The translations under genes were made by a program, and so were the position numbers. Below the pieces are notes generated by a model that was not told the DNA's origin, ran no database searches, and saw only the letters and a list, made by a program, of their open reading frames with translations. 64,000 bases of DNA from Pyropia yezoensis (Eukaryota; Rhodophyta; Bangiophyceae; Bangiales; Bangiaceae): the NCBI GenBank assembly GCA_009829735.1, contig CM020620.1, positions 62,001 through 126,000 on the forward strand, given 5' to 3'. Within the stretch, counting starts at the first letter, position 1. Each line of letters begins with the position of its first letter. This document shows, in pieces, positions 55,276 through 64,000 of this stretch.

Positions 55276-56589
55276 ATGGCCCCACCTGGGGCACCCGCCT
55301 TTGCTGGCCTGTGCCCCCTGGCGGCAGCGCCCGAACGGGCGCTCGGCGTCTGTGGCTCCCGGCGTCCGCGGCGTGCGGCGGCGGCCCCTGCCATGACGCT
55401 GTCGAGCCCCGCGGCCGCTGGGTCGGGCGGCGCCCCCGACGCAGCCGCGGCGCCCGCCGCCCCTGCCGACGACGGGGCGGACCCGTTCCCGCTGGTCTCG
55501 GCGGGCACCCCCGCGGCGGCGGCGTTGTGGACCAACGCCATCCGGGACGTGCCCATGACGGAGCTGCACGACAATAGCGGCCTGTCCGAGGCGGAGATGG
55601 CCGCCGAGCGCGCCGCATGGGACGCTGCCAACGAGGGCGCCCGCCTCACCGGCACCGACCCGGTCGTGCCCACCGATGCGATGGCCTTCTTCCGCGCCCG
55701 CGCGGGCACCTGGGCGTCCTGGAGGGTCACCCATCACCTGGCGTTCCGGCGGTCGGAGACGGGCGAGTCGGCGATCAAGATGGTGGTGCTGCCGCCCACG
55801 GACGAGCGCATCGTGTCGCTGTGTGCGGACAATGACGTGGGCGCCGACGAGGAGGTGGTGGGAGGCTGCCACGTGACGTGGCAGGCGACCATGGCGTGGG
55901 ACGCGGAAGGCGAAAACCACGCCGGCGAGACGGTCTTTGCCCTGGTGCCCGAGAAGGGGAGTAACGGCGCCCGTGGCCGGATGCTCCGTGACCGCGGCTA
56001 TGCTGAGATTGTGCCTATTGCGGGGACCTACTTTATGGACGCCGCGGGGGGGCTGAACCTGATTACCCCCTATGACGGCGGGGAGGTGGTCGAACGGTTT
56101 GTGTTTGACGGCCCCGACATGGTCCACCGCGCCTCAACGGTGTGCCGCTTTGGCGGCATGGGCACCGCCACCTTTTCCACCGAGCGCCGGATGGAGTGCA
56201 CGCCGCCAGTGGCGGACGTTGCTTTTGACCACGACATGCTGGTGCAGGGCGGGCCGGGGCTGTCGCCCGATGACCGGAGTTTGGATGGGTCGGAGGGGGG
56301 CGCCGGCAGCGGCTCGTCGGTGGGCGGCAAGACCTTCCAGAGCCGCCTCGGTGCCGCTACCGCCGCGCGGGCGGCCGCCGCATCGGGCGGCAAGCCGAGT
56401 GCGCGGTCTGCGTTTGCCACGGGCTTTGGCAGCACCGAGGCGCGGCCCGCCGCGGGGGCTGCGGCCGCCGAGCCGGCAGGCGCTGCGGACCCGGTGGCGG
56501 CGGCGGCGGAAAAGGTGGGGATCGACCTCAGCAAGGTGCCGCCGAGCATGCGGGCAGATTTTATTGCGAGCTTGAACCGGGAGGAGTGA
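55276..56589 (+). CDS. cpcS: S-type phycobiliprotein lyase (CpcS/CpeS family), copy 2
   Basis: The predicted protein is identical over all 437 residues to the copy at 42683-43996; see that entry for domains. Identity across 1.3 kb of GC-rich coding sequence argues for one locus represented twice and not an old gene duplication. Confidence 0.92.
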   Translation: MAPPGAPAFAGLCPLAAAPERALGVCGSRRPRRAAAAPAMTLSSPAAAGSGGAPDAAAAPAAPADDGADPFPLVSAGTPAAAALWTNAIRDVPMTELHDNSGLSEAEMAAERAAWDAANEGARLTGTDPVVPTDAMAFFRARAGTWASWRVTHHLAFRRSETGESAIKMVVLPPTDERIVSLCADNDVGADEEVVGGCHVTWQATMAWDAEGENHAGETVFALVPEKGSNGARGRMLRDRGYAEIVPIAGTYFMDAAGGLNLITPYDGGEVVERFVFDGPDMVHRASTVCRFGGMGTATFSTERRMECTPPVADVAFDHDMLVQGGPGLSPDDRSLDGSEGGAGSGSSVGGKTFQSRLGAATAARAAAASGGKPSARSAFATGFGSTEARPAAGAAAAEPAGAADPVAAAAEKVGIDLSKVPPSMRADFIASLNREE

Positions 56590-57591
56590 GCGCCCGTGTT
56601 ACGAAGAGGGATTCCATAGCGACTATGAGATAGACTGGGGGGTTGGGGGGCGGAGGCAATGTGCCTTGTCTTTTTTGTTTGTATAAGACCACACCCTCCT
56701 AACAGCTCCATGTGACGTTGAACAAAGACGTGCATATGAACATGTGCAGCTTCTGATGACGTCGGGCGCCGTCGGGTGCGGGGGGAGCAGGACACCATGG
56801 TCCCTTTTTCTCGTTAGCCGCTCGCAAACACATTAGGAGTTCAGTCACGTTAGGCACGTTTTCGCCTGTGTGTGGATTTGATGATGTGCCAACTGAACTG
56901 CACTGGCAAGAAACTGCAAGGAGTGCGGTTGAGTGCAGGAGCAAGACACACGTGCCGGCCGTGGAGCCCGACAACGTCAGACGCGCGCCGGCGATCATGA
57001 CATGACATTGTCAAAGGGTCCCCCATGCCATGCTGATGCCATGGGGCCCATGGGGGTCACAGCCGACCCCCACGTTGAATGACAACAGGAATCCTGACCG
57101 GACTGTTGCGATGACTAAAGAGGTCCTCTGGCGCTGGCGCCACCGCACAGTGGTGAACAGTACTCGGCAGTGGTTGATCTGGGGCCGCATCCTTGACACT
57201 GAGCCCAGCTTAGTAGTTTGGGGGGCACCTCGAGGTCTCTACGTATCGTTGCCAGACGGAGATCCATCGTGTTGTGGGGTGGAAGAGCACGCACGCTTAT
57301 CGTACAGCGCAGCAATGAACAGGTCACGGTCGGTGCGCTGGACCCCATTCAAAGGTTTTTTCGCCCAACGACTCACGGCTCGTTGCCGCCGCGCTGGTTT
57401 CCGATGCCCGGTAACACCCCCGCGCCTCCTCCCTCTGCTAGACCTGGGTACTCACCTACTCCCCCGGCGTCGGCCTCCGGGTGTGGACGTCGGTCGACCC
57501 GCCATTTCATTCCCAGAAAGAGCTGCCACCCTCACCGGAGGAGCTGATGTCGGGCGGTGCGTACCGGACTTCACCCTGTGTAGGCGGTGTC

Positions 57592-58641
57592 ATGGCCCAC
57601 CGGTCCAGGTACTCGTGGCGAGGAGGCAGCCTTGCTATGACATTATCCCTGGTGCTGCAGGCTGTCACCGCGGCAGGCGCCTCGGTGGCATCCATCCGGC
57701 AGTCGGTGACACCTGTTTCCTGGGCAATCAGCACGGACAACCTCACCATCGCGGCGCCAGAGTGCTTTTTTGGACAAGCTGGGGACCTCATCAGCATGGT
57801 CACCGCGACAGAGGAGTGTGCACCACTGTGCATCGGCAATGCACAGTGCACTCACTTTGATTGGTCCGAGCCGAACCGAGGCCGGTGCCAGTTGAAGGGC
57901 GGCCCTGTCACGTTGGCAGATGCGCAGAGCTCCTCCACTCCAGGGGCCATTTGCGGCGTGGTGTTACCTGGCAGCCGGGTCCGTCGCCAAGACGACGGTA
58001 GTGGCAGAGTCGGTCGCGCTTTTACTCTGGTTGGCAGCTTTGCTGGCGGAGCTGCCACTGCGGCGGTCGTCGCGGGATTGCTGGTCTGGTGGGCACGCCG
58101 CAAGCGGTCGGCAGCTCCTGCTGGCAAGCGTGACGCGGAGGGCGGCGGTGACGTGCCCGGAGCAGAAACAGCCCACCTACGAGCTGCCGACGACCAGGGG
58201 GGCAACAAGTCGACGGCCGTGGCACCGCAGTTTGCGGCAGGGGTGCCTGCGCCACGCGAGCTCGCTACCACGTACGCGGCGGAGGGGTTTGCCGCGGGGG
58301 CGGCGACGGGGTCGGCAGTGTGGCCGACAGCGAGGGCGGCCGTTGGGGATGTGGAGCGAACGGGCGTGCCGGGAGCGCAATGGCCGGCTGGGGCGGCGGG
58401 CCGGCAGGGGTATCGGATGTCAAGCGCGGGCATCGTGACGGTGTGGGAGCCGCCGCATCCGCCTGCGGCTCCTCAAAGCACAGAGGCTATGGGCAGGGAG
58501 GCGGGGCCGCGGCAGCTCAGGGCGCTCGGTCCTCCGCCTTCGCCGCCACCAGAGCTGTGGGTGACGCAGGACGTGGTGGAGTGGAGAGCCCGCCAAAGCA
58601 GTCTTTCTACGCCTCCTGAGTCAAGCCCCTCTGGGTCGTGA
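57592..58641 (+). CDS. PAN/apple-like membrane protein, copy 2
   Basis: 349 aa from ATG 57592. Identical to copy 1 until the last residues, where one extra C in a C run (58626-58629) gives the ending PESSPSGS in place of PESSPLGRDRSRGRQ. Which end is right cannot be decided from the window. Domains are described at 44999-46069. Confidence 0.68.
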   Translation: MAHRSRYSWRGGSLAMTLSLVLQAVTAAGASVASIRQSVTPVSWAISTDNLTIAAPECFFGQAGDLISMVTATEECAPLCIGNAQCTHFDWSEPNRGRCQLKGGPVTLADAQSSSTPGAICGVVLPGSRVRRQDDGSGRVGRAFTLVGSFAGGAATAAVVAGLLVWWARRKRSAAPAGKRDAEGGGDVPGAETAHLRAADDQGGNKSTAVAPQFAAGVPAPRELATTYAAEGFAAGAATGSAVWPTARAAVGDVERTGVPGAQWPAGAAGRQGYRMSSAGIVTVWEPPHPPAAPQSTEAMGREAGPRQLRALGPPPSPPPELWVTQDVVEWRARQSSLSTPPESSPSGS

Positions 58642-59695
58642 TCGCTCACGCGGTCGCCAGTGACGGGGGGGTCGCCAGTACCGACAAATGAATCTTTGAC
58701 GACGAGCGGGTGAGAGAGCAGCCTTTTTTGACGATGGGCGGGCGAGAGGGAGGGACGGGCCGCTCGACGCAGGCGCCCGTTGCACTGCCTGCGTTGTGAG
58801 AAGGTGATCCGCCTCTGATAGGACTTTTGCGTGGCATGCTCAACCACTGTTAATGTCTACGGGGGGGGGCGGGGGTCGTCACCACCTTGCCAGTAAGGCG
58901 GTTGCAACAAGCGCCGGCGCGGCGCTCCCCGAACGGCCTCGACACCATATGGCATGATGCTCGTACTCGACGCCGCGTGTCGCTTTCCTTTCGCAGCCGT
59001 AGCTTTGGTTGTCTATTTTTTTCTTTTTCTCTTCCAAAAGCCCAAAACGACGGGGAGGCGGTAAGCCATACAACGTGTGGCCCACGCCGGCCTGTGGGGT
59101 CCTGTTGGCAGCCAAGGCCGCCTCGGCGTCGCCTACCGCTGCAGTGGCAGTGGCAGCAGCAGCAGCAGCCAAAAGCCAATGCCCCCCCGTCGCCCGTGCT
59201 ATGCCCGCGGTGGCCGAGGCGGCGCCAAAGACGGCGCGTCTCTGGGCAGCGGTGGCGGACGCGCTCGTCGGCGCGGGCCGCCCTCCTCTTTCCGCGTGGG
59301 AACCACGACCACCTTCCGCCCACACAACCGGGGGTGGGAGGGAGGGTGGATCATGGTTTGCACGAATAAAAACGATGCATTGTACTAGATAATAGAATCA
59401 ATTATGTACGTACCTATGTAGATACATAGATCAATATTAATGCAGATTGATCAGTTGGCGGTGTTCCGCTTTATATGTTTTACACTAAAGGCCACAAAGC
59501 GCTCCACGAAGTCGCTGCAGCGAGGTCAATCCAAGTCCAGCAATAAACAACAGATCATTTAATAGTTAATTTATTTAACGTATTAATCTATAGATTAATA
59601 TATCTGGGATGTAAAAAGTCCATCTTTTTTCAACCATGGGCATGGGGTGTAACCGGGAAGGGGGGGGAGAGGGGTAGCCATGAACGCGTGACCGT

Positions 59696-62190
59696 TTATT
59701 GAGACATGGGAGAACGCTCTAACAAGCACGTAAGCAGGACAAAAGACGAGAACGAGTACAAGAGGATGGGCACGCCCGCCTGCGGCGTTGCCCGTCCCAA
59801 GACATAGGGCGTTAGCCCTCTATCCCCTGGTGCGAGAGCCGCACGTCCCGACCGCGCGGCTTGCCGTTCGAGCCCGTCCGCATGAGCGGCCCTAGCAGCT
59901 GAAAGAGGGACTGCGTTCGGTAGCGAGCCTGCGGCACCGACAGCGTAGTCGACACTGCCGTCCCGCAAAAGGAGCGCAGCGCACCGAACCTGACCCACCG
60001 TCGGTGCTTCGCGGCGTACCGCAGCAGCGTCAGCGCCATCGTCTCGATCTTGGCGACCCGCTGCGGCTGCAGGCGGAAGATGCCCATCTCCGTGTCGACG
60101 ACGTGCCCCAACAGGGGCAGCGCCGTCGTCCCGTCGCGGACGCCTTTGCGCTGGTGCATCCTCAGCCCCAGGACTCCCAGCAGCTCCGCTGCAGCTTGCC
60201 ACCCCTTGGCCGCGTCCGCTCTCGTAGCCGGGCTGCTCGGTTTGGCGACCGGCGGCGGGCCCCCAAAGTCGTCGACGTACGCCGTCGCCACGAAGCCCAT
60301 CTCCCGCAGCTTGGCCACCACCGGCCGGCAGACCTTCGTCCATGTAAATGGGGCGATGGCGAGCCCGAACGGCAGGGAAAAGGGCGCGAAGACGCGCCCC
60401 TGCAACGTGAAGCACAGCAGGGGTTGGTCCTCCGCCCGGATCCGGAGGTGGTGGAAGGCGTCCGCAATGTCCCACGAGATCATCTGGTCGTCCGGGCGCA
60501 GGCCGGGAGCCAACTCCGCCAGCGTCTCGTACTTGAAGCGCCGCCTCTCCATGTAGGCGTTGGGGTGACGGCAGTCCACCACCAGCCGCGGCTTGCCCGC
60601 GCTATGGGTGACAAAAGCCCCGACGATGCACTGCGCCTGCTCCACCTCGTCGGCGGAGAGCTCCCGCAGGTAGCCGGCCGCTAGCCAGCGAGCGAGCTCC
60701 TCCTTGGCCCACTCATTGTCCTCGGAGTTGAGTTGGTACCCTCGACTCCGGTACCGCGGCGGCCGCTGCCGCCACGGAATCTGCACCCCGCGGAGGATGG
60801 TCTCTACCACCCACCGCGAAGCCCCCAGGGACCGCCATGCCTTGATCGCCCGCCGGGTCGCCGTGTAAGGACGCAACGACGGGTGCGTGGGGTCCGCCCG
60901 GCCGACGGTTGGGGAATGTCCGCCGGCCGAGGCCTCTTGCCCCTTGGCGCCTGGGGGTGAAGCCACCCCCCCCGGGGCCAGACGAAAAAACTTAGGCGGT
61001 TCTCCCGCCGCCCCCGCTGCCTCCACCTCGGCCGGCGCCGCCGGAAGCCGATTGGCCGGCGCCGCCACCTCTTCCGCCAGTTTTCTGGCCGCCTCCACCG
61101 CCGCCGCCGCCGCCAGCGCCAGGCGTTCCTTTCTGGCCGTCCTTCTTGGCGACCTTGTTGGAGTTTTGCCCACCGCCGCCGCCGCCTCCGCCGCCGCCGC
61201 CCCCGCCACCTCCGCCGCCGCCGCCGCCGCCCGACCCTGGGCTGACCCTGACGCCACGGCGTCGGGCGCGCGCCTCTGCTGCCGCCTTGATGTTGATCCG
61301 CACCTCGTCGCGGGCGACCGTGGAGAGCCAGCGGCGACCCTTGGGCCCTCTGAACGTGTTCCGGGGGACAGCCTCGGTCGCCTTGTATAGCTCGGCGCCA
61401 ACAGGGTCCCGCTGCCGGTACTCGAGGTAGTCGTACTGGGCGGTCGCGAGGTGGAACAGCTGCCGGGCGGCCGTGGCCGCGCCGGCGAGGCGGTCGGCAA
61501 GGCCGGCCGCACTGTAGTCGTTGTGGTGGTGGTAGAGCTGGACCGCGGCGTTGGAGAGCTCTTGGGCCCAGGCGGCCACCTGGTAGGAGAAGGCCGCCTC
61601 GTGGTAGCCCGCGGAGCCGTGCTTAAAATGGGCGTGGAAGCGCGCGACGTCCGGCTCGAACGGGACGGGGATGCCGTCGCGGCGCTGGACGGCTGGAGGA
61701 ATGACGTACGCCCGAATGATATCGTGCGCGTCGGGCAGGTCGGGGTCGTCAAACCCGTCGGGGTGCAGGACGACCTTGGTGGATCACGCCGCGTGGGCGG
61801 CGACGCTGCGGTCGCCTCGCCCGTCGCCCATGCCCCCAAGGATGGAGTCCCCCGCGTCGCTTGACCCGACGGTCGAGTAGATGTCGTCGGGGGGGTCGTC
61901 GTCGTCGTCGAGATCCCCGCCGCTTTCGCGGGCGAGTCGTCCCGGAGCTTTGGGGGCGGCCGCCTGGTGCGACTGCTGCGCCGCAGCGGCGCCAGCGCCG
62001 CGCACCAGCGTAAACAGCGCCTGCAGCTGCGTCTTGACCTCCTCCAGGTCGGTCTTGGACGCAGCCACGTTGACCGTTGCCGTCGATGCCGGAGAAGGCG
62101 GCGCGGGCGGGATCGTCTTCCCCGAGCCCGTGCTGCCTGCGGCCGCTGCGGCGCCGCCCCCCACCGAGGGGGCATCGTCTCTCATGCCCG
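59696..62190 (-). mobile_element. Broken reverse-transcriptase retroelement (DIRS-like), copy 2
   Basis: Same fossil element as at 47101-49600, with the gag-like part on the right and the reverse transcriptase on the left (about 59812-60990). It lacks recognisable RNase H, recombinase and terminal repeats, so it is incomplete, with few breaks. Being inside the duplicated block it is not an independent insertion. Confidence 0.78.
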
Positions 62191-63781
62191 CGCCTAGCAG
62201 GTGCGCAGTCCGCGTCAAGCCGAGGCCGCCGAGGCAGCCTGGGAGTCCCTCTTGCCGCTGATGTCTGCGGCAAGAAGGAGGACGTTGCCGGCCACCCGCC
62301 GGCAGTAGGGTGGGCGGCCCGGGGTACTTGTGGCCGCCGCCGGTGTCATGGACGGCGGCCCGCCCGTCGCCCCTCCTCCTCCCGTCTCCGCTGCCGCCGC
62401 CAGGCACGCCCCCGCGTGCGCGCGCGCGCCGTCACGCGCCACCGCCGCCGCCGCCGCCGCCGCTGCGCGGTGCCCCCTCGCGGCCGCGTGGCCAAGCGGC
62501 CGCCAGACCGCGGGCGCGCCGGAAGAAAGAAACGGCGCAGGCCCAACGGCAGGTTGTGGCGGTGGGGGGGGGGGGGGGGGGGCGGCTGGGGAGGAGAGGG
62601 CAGGAGCAGGCGGTACGACCCGCCCGTCCCCCGCCGCTCCCGCCACGACAAGTCGAAACGGTGGCGGGGGAGAGGGTAAGGGGGTGGTACCACGCCAGCA
62701 GCTTACAGACGCCGCCGGCCGGGCCGCCCACGGGCTGTCCAGTTAACAGCCTTGCCCCAAGGGAGGGAAAGTGGGCGGATCTCTGCCCTAGGAGGTGGGG
62801 GACCGGATCGACGCCCGTGCTGCTGGTCGTTCAAGGCCAGCGTCGCCACTCTGCCCGCCCGACCACGTCGCTCGCGGTGGGTGCGTGCGGCGTTCAGCTT
62901 GCTCCAGGGCTGCCTGGCACGACAGCGGTGAGATCGTCAGCGTCGGTATGAGTTGTGGGGCCGCTATTCGTGTGGAATATGTGTTACCCAATATAAAGGA
63001 TATGGGACCGACCGGCGCCCGGAAGGCAAAGAGGAAGCGATTACCGTAGAGGCAAAGAAGACAGACCTTTAGCTCCTGGACGTTCGATGGGGAGCAAGCC
63101 GGCCGAAGGCAGCGGCGAGTCCCCACGTCGCAGATAAGGGCGAAAACAATATGCCGGTCGAGCGACCGAGCGGAGGCCGGACGGCCGATCGCTACGAGCA
63201 TAGCAATCAATATAAAAGATCCCTCCAAGGCAAGGACAGATAAACAATACAAAACAAAAGTAGTCCCCCAAAGGGCGAGCCACAAGCGGACCCATGCCAA
63301 CAAGGCTGGGGCCACCAGTCAGGGGGGCTACAAGCCAGTAAATACCGGAATTCGGTACAAGGGGCGGATATGCTACATACCCCCGTTGCGAGCTTCGAGC
63401 CGTCCCGGCGAGGTCCGATCCGGTGCGGCCGGGCGGCCGGATGTGGCTACCTGCCAGCGTGCGGTGGAGGGGTCGCGTCCGCGTCGTTGTTCTGGAAGCA
63501 CCGGGCCGTATGGCCGTCGGGCGCTGACTTGCATGCCTGGCCGGACGCCTCGTTGGCGGGGCACTATAAGTGTCTGGCACGTCGGTGCCGCGGAGCACTT
63601 GGCCGTCGGTCGGCACGTCTTTTGACGGGTGCGCCGGCTCGACCGTCGGTCGTGGCCGGTGGATGGCCAGTTGGCTCGTTACGCCCCGCCGAGGGGCACT
63701 ACGCGGCTGCCGTTGGCTGGCGGCCGAGATCGGCCTGTGCGGCTAAGGGGCCAGTGCGGCCGTGCGGCAGGCGTGGCGGCA
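62191..63781. other. No gene recognised; unique sequence begins at 62862
   Basis: 62191-62861 repeats 49601-50264. From 62862 the sequence is not seen elsewhere in the window and GC is lower to about 63380. Two TATA-like words (AATATAAAGG at 62991, AATATAAAAG at 63209) and a short hydrophobic minus-strand frame (62788-63315) are present. It may be part of a repeat or mobile element; no domain supports this. Confidence 0.45.
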
Positions 63782-64000
63782 CGGCAAGGGCGGCCACGCG
63801 GCGCGAGCGGTCAGGGGCGTCGGCCGGGCGGCAAGGGCGGCCACGCGGCGCGGTCGACCAAGGGCGTCGGCCGGGCGGCAAGGGCGGCCACGCGGCACGA
63901 GCGACCAAGGGCGTCGGCGCGAGGGCGGCCAAGTGCGGCCGTCGAACGGCAAGGGCGGCCAAGCGGCGCGGTCGGCCAAGGGGCACGAGTGGTCAAGGGC
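63782..64000. repeat. 47-bp GC-rich minisatellite
   Basis: CGGCAAGGGCGGCCACGCGG starts at 63782, 63829 and 63876 (47-bp spacing), with a more diverged copy at 63947 after a longer interval. It runs to the window end, so its length is unknown. Related GGCCxxGCGGC words occur from about 63720. Confidence 0.88.

Larger units (their letters stand above)
50765..62861. repeat. 12.1-kb direct repeat, copy 2 (probable contig overlap)
   Basis: Starts at the first base after the gap and matches 38156-50264 throughout. After 62861 it continues into sequence absent from copy 1, which ended at the gap. 50765-52612 corresponds to the gene-free left part of copy 1 and holds no gene. Confidence 0.95.

Noticed and set aside
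38156-62861. Reading the repeat as a recent biological tandem duplication
   Set aside because: Possible, but both copy edges coincide with the gap edges, which fits a contig overlap far better.

Overview
The window is nuclear DNA of a multicellular red alga, most likely a Porphyra/Pyropia-type bangiophyte. The evidence is very high GC with many long G/C runs; compact, mostly intronless genes; an S-type phycobiliprotein lyase (42683-43996), an enzyme restricted to organisms with phycobilisomes or phycobilins; a plant-type phylloquinone prenyltransferase; a starch phosphorylation enzyme relic; and ordinary eukaryotic nuclear genes (RPS13 and COX5B, both spliced; URB1; SPOUT1). The species is an inference.

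Layout from the left: a 5'-truncated membrane-anchored trypsin-like protease (1-1830); a Cys-rich secreted protein gene whose frame changes at homopolymers (2238-3120, minus); a SPOUT-fold RNA methyltransferase (4484-5707); RPS13 with a 23-nt first exon (6217-7120, minus); a DUF1995-like plastid protein (7667-8497); COX5B in two exons (11035-11815); a secreted metallo-beta-lactamase-fold hydrolase (14033-15310); a macro-domain protein (16600-17478, minus); a decayed phosphoglucan water dikinase gene (about 17750-20580); a 1551-residue ankyrin protein with about 29 repeats and a large uncharacterised C-terminal region (22702-27357, minus); MenA/ABC4 (28241-29554); the ribosome-assembly protein URB1 (29907-34832, minus); and an acidic, Cys-rich secreted matrix-like protein (35814-37769, minus).

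From 38156 to 62861 the same 12.1 kb is present twice, the copies separated by exactly 500 N (50265-50764). Copy 1 ends where the gap begins and copy 2 begins where the gap ends. This is what two overlapping contigs look like when scaffolded without being merged, so the genome probably has one copy. The repeated block holds a SEC14/CRAL-TRIO protein, the phycobiliprotein lyase, a single-pass membrane protein with a PAN/apple-like ectodomain, an AT-rich island with palindromes, and a broken reverse-transcriptase retroelement. After copy 2 come about 0.9 kb without a recognisable gene and a 47-bp GC-rich minisatellite at the window end.

The genes do not form a pathway. Three are plastid-linked (lyase, MenA, DUF1995-like), two serve ribosome production (URB1, RPS13), one mitochondrial respiration, and four or five are secreted or cell-surface proteins. 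The strongest candidates for undescribed biology are the ankyrin protein's C-terminal region, the repeated CRTREVW-type cysteine module of the matrix-like protein, and the C-terminal extension of the lyase.
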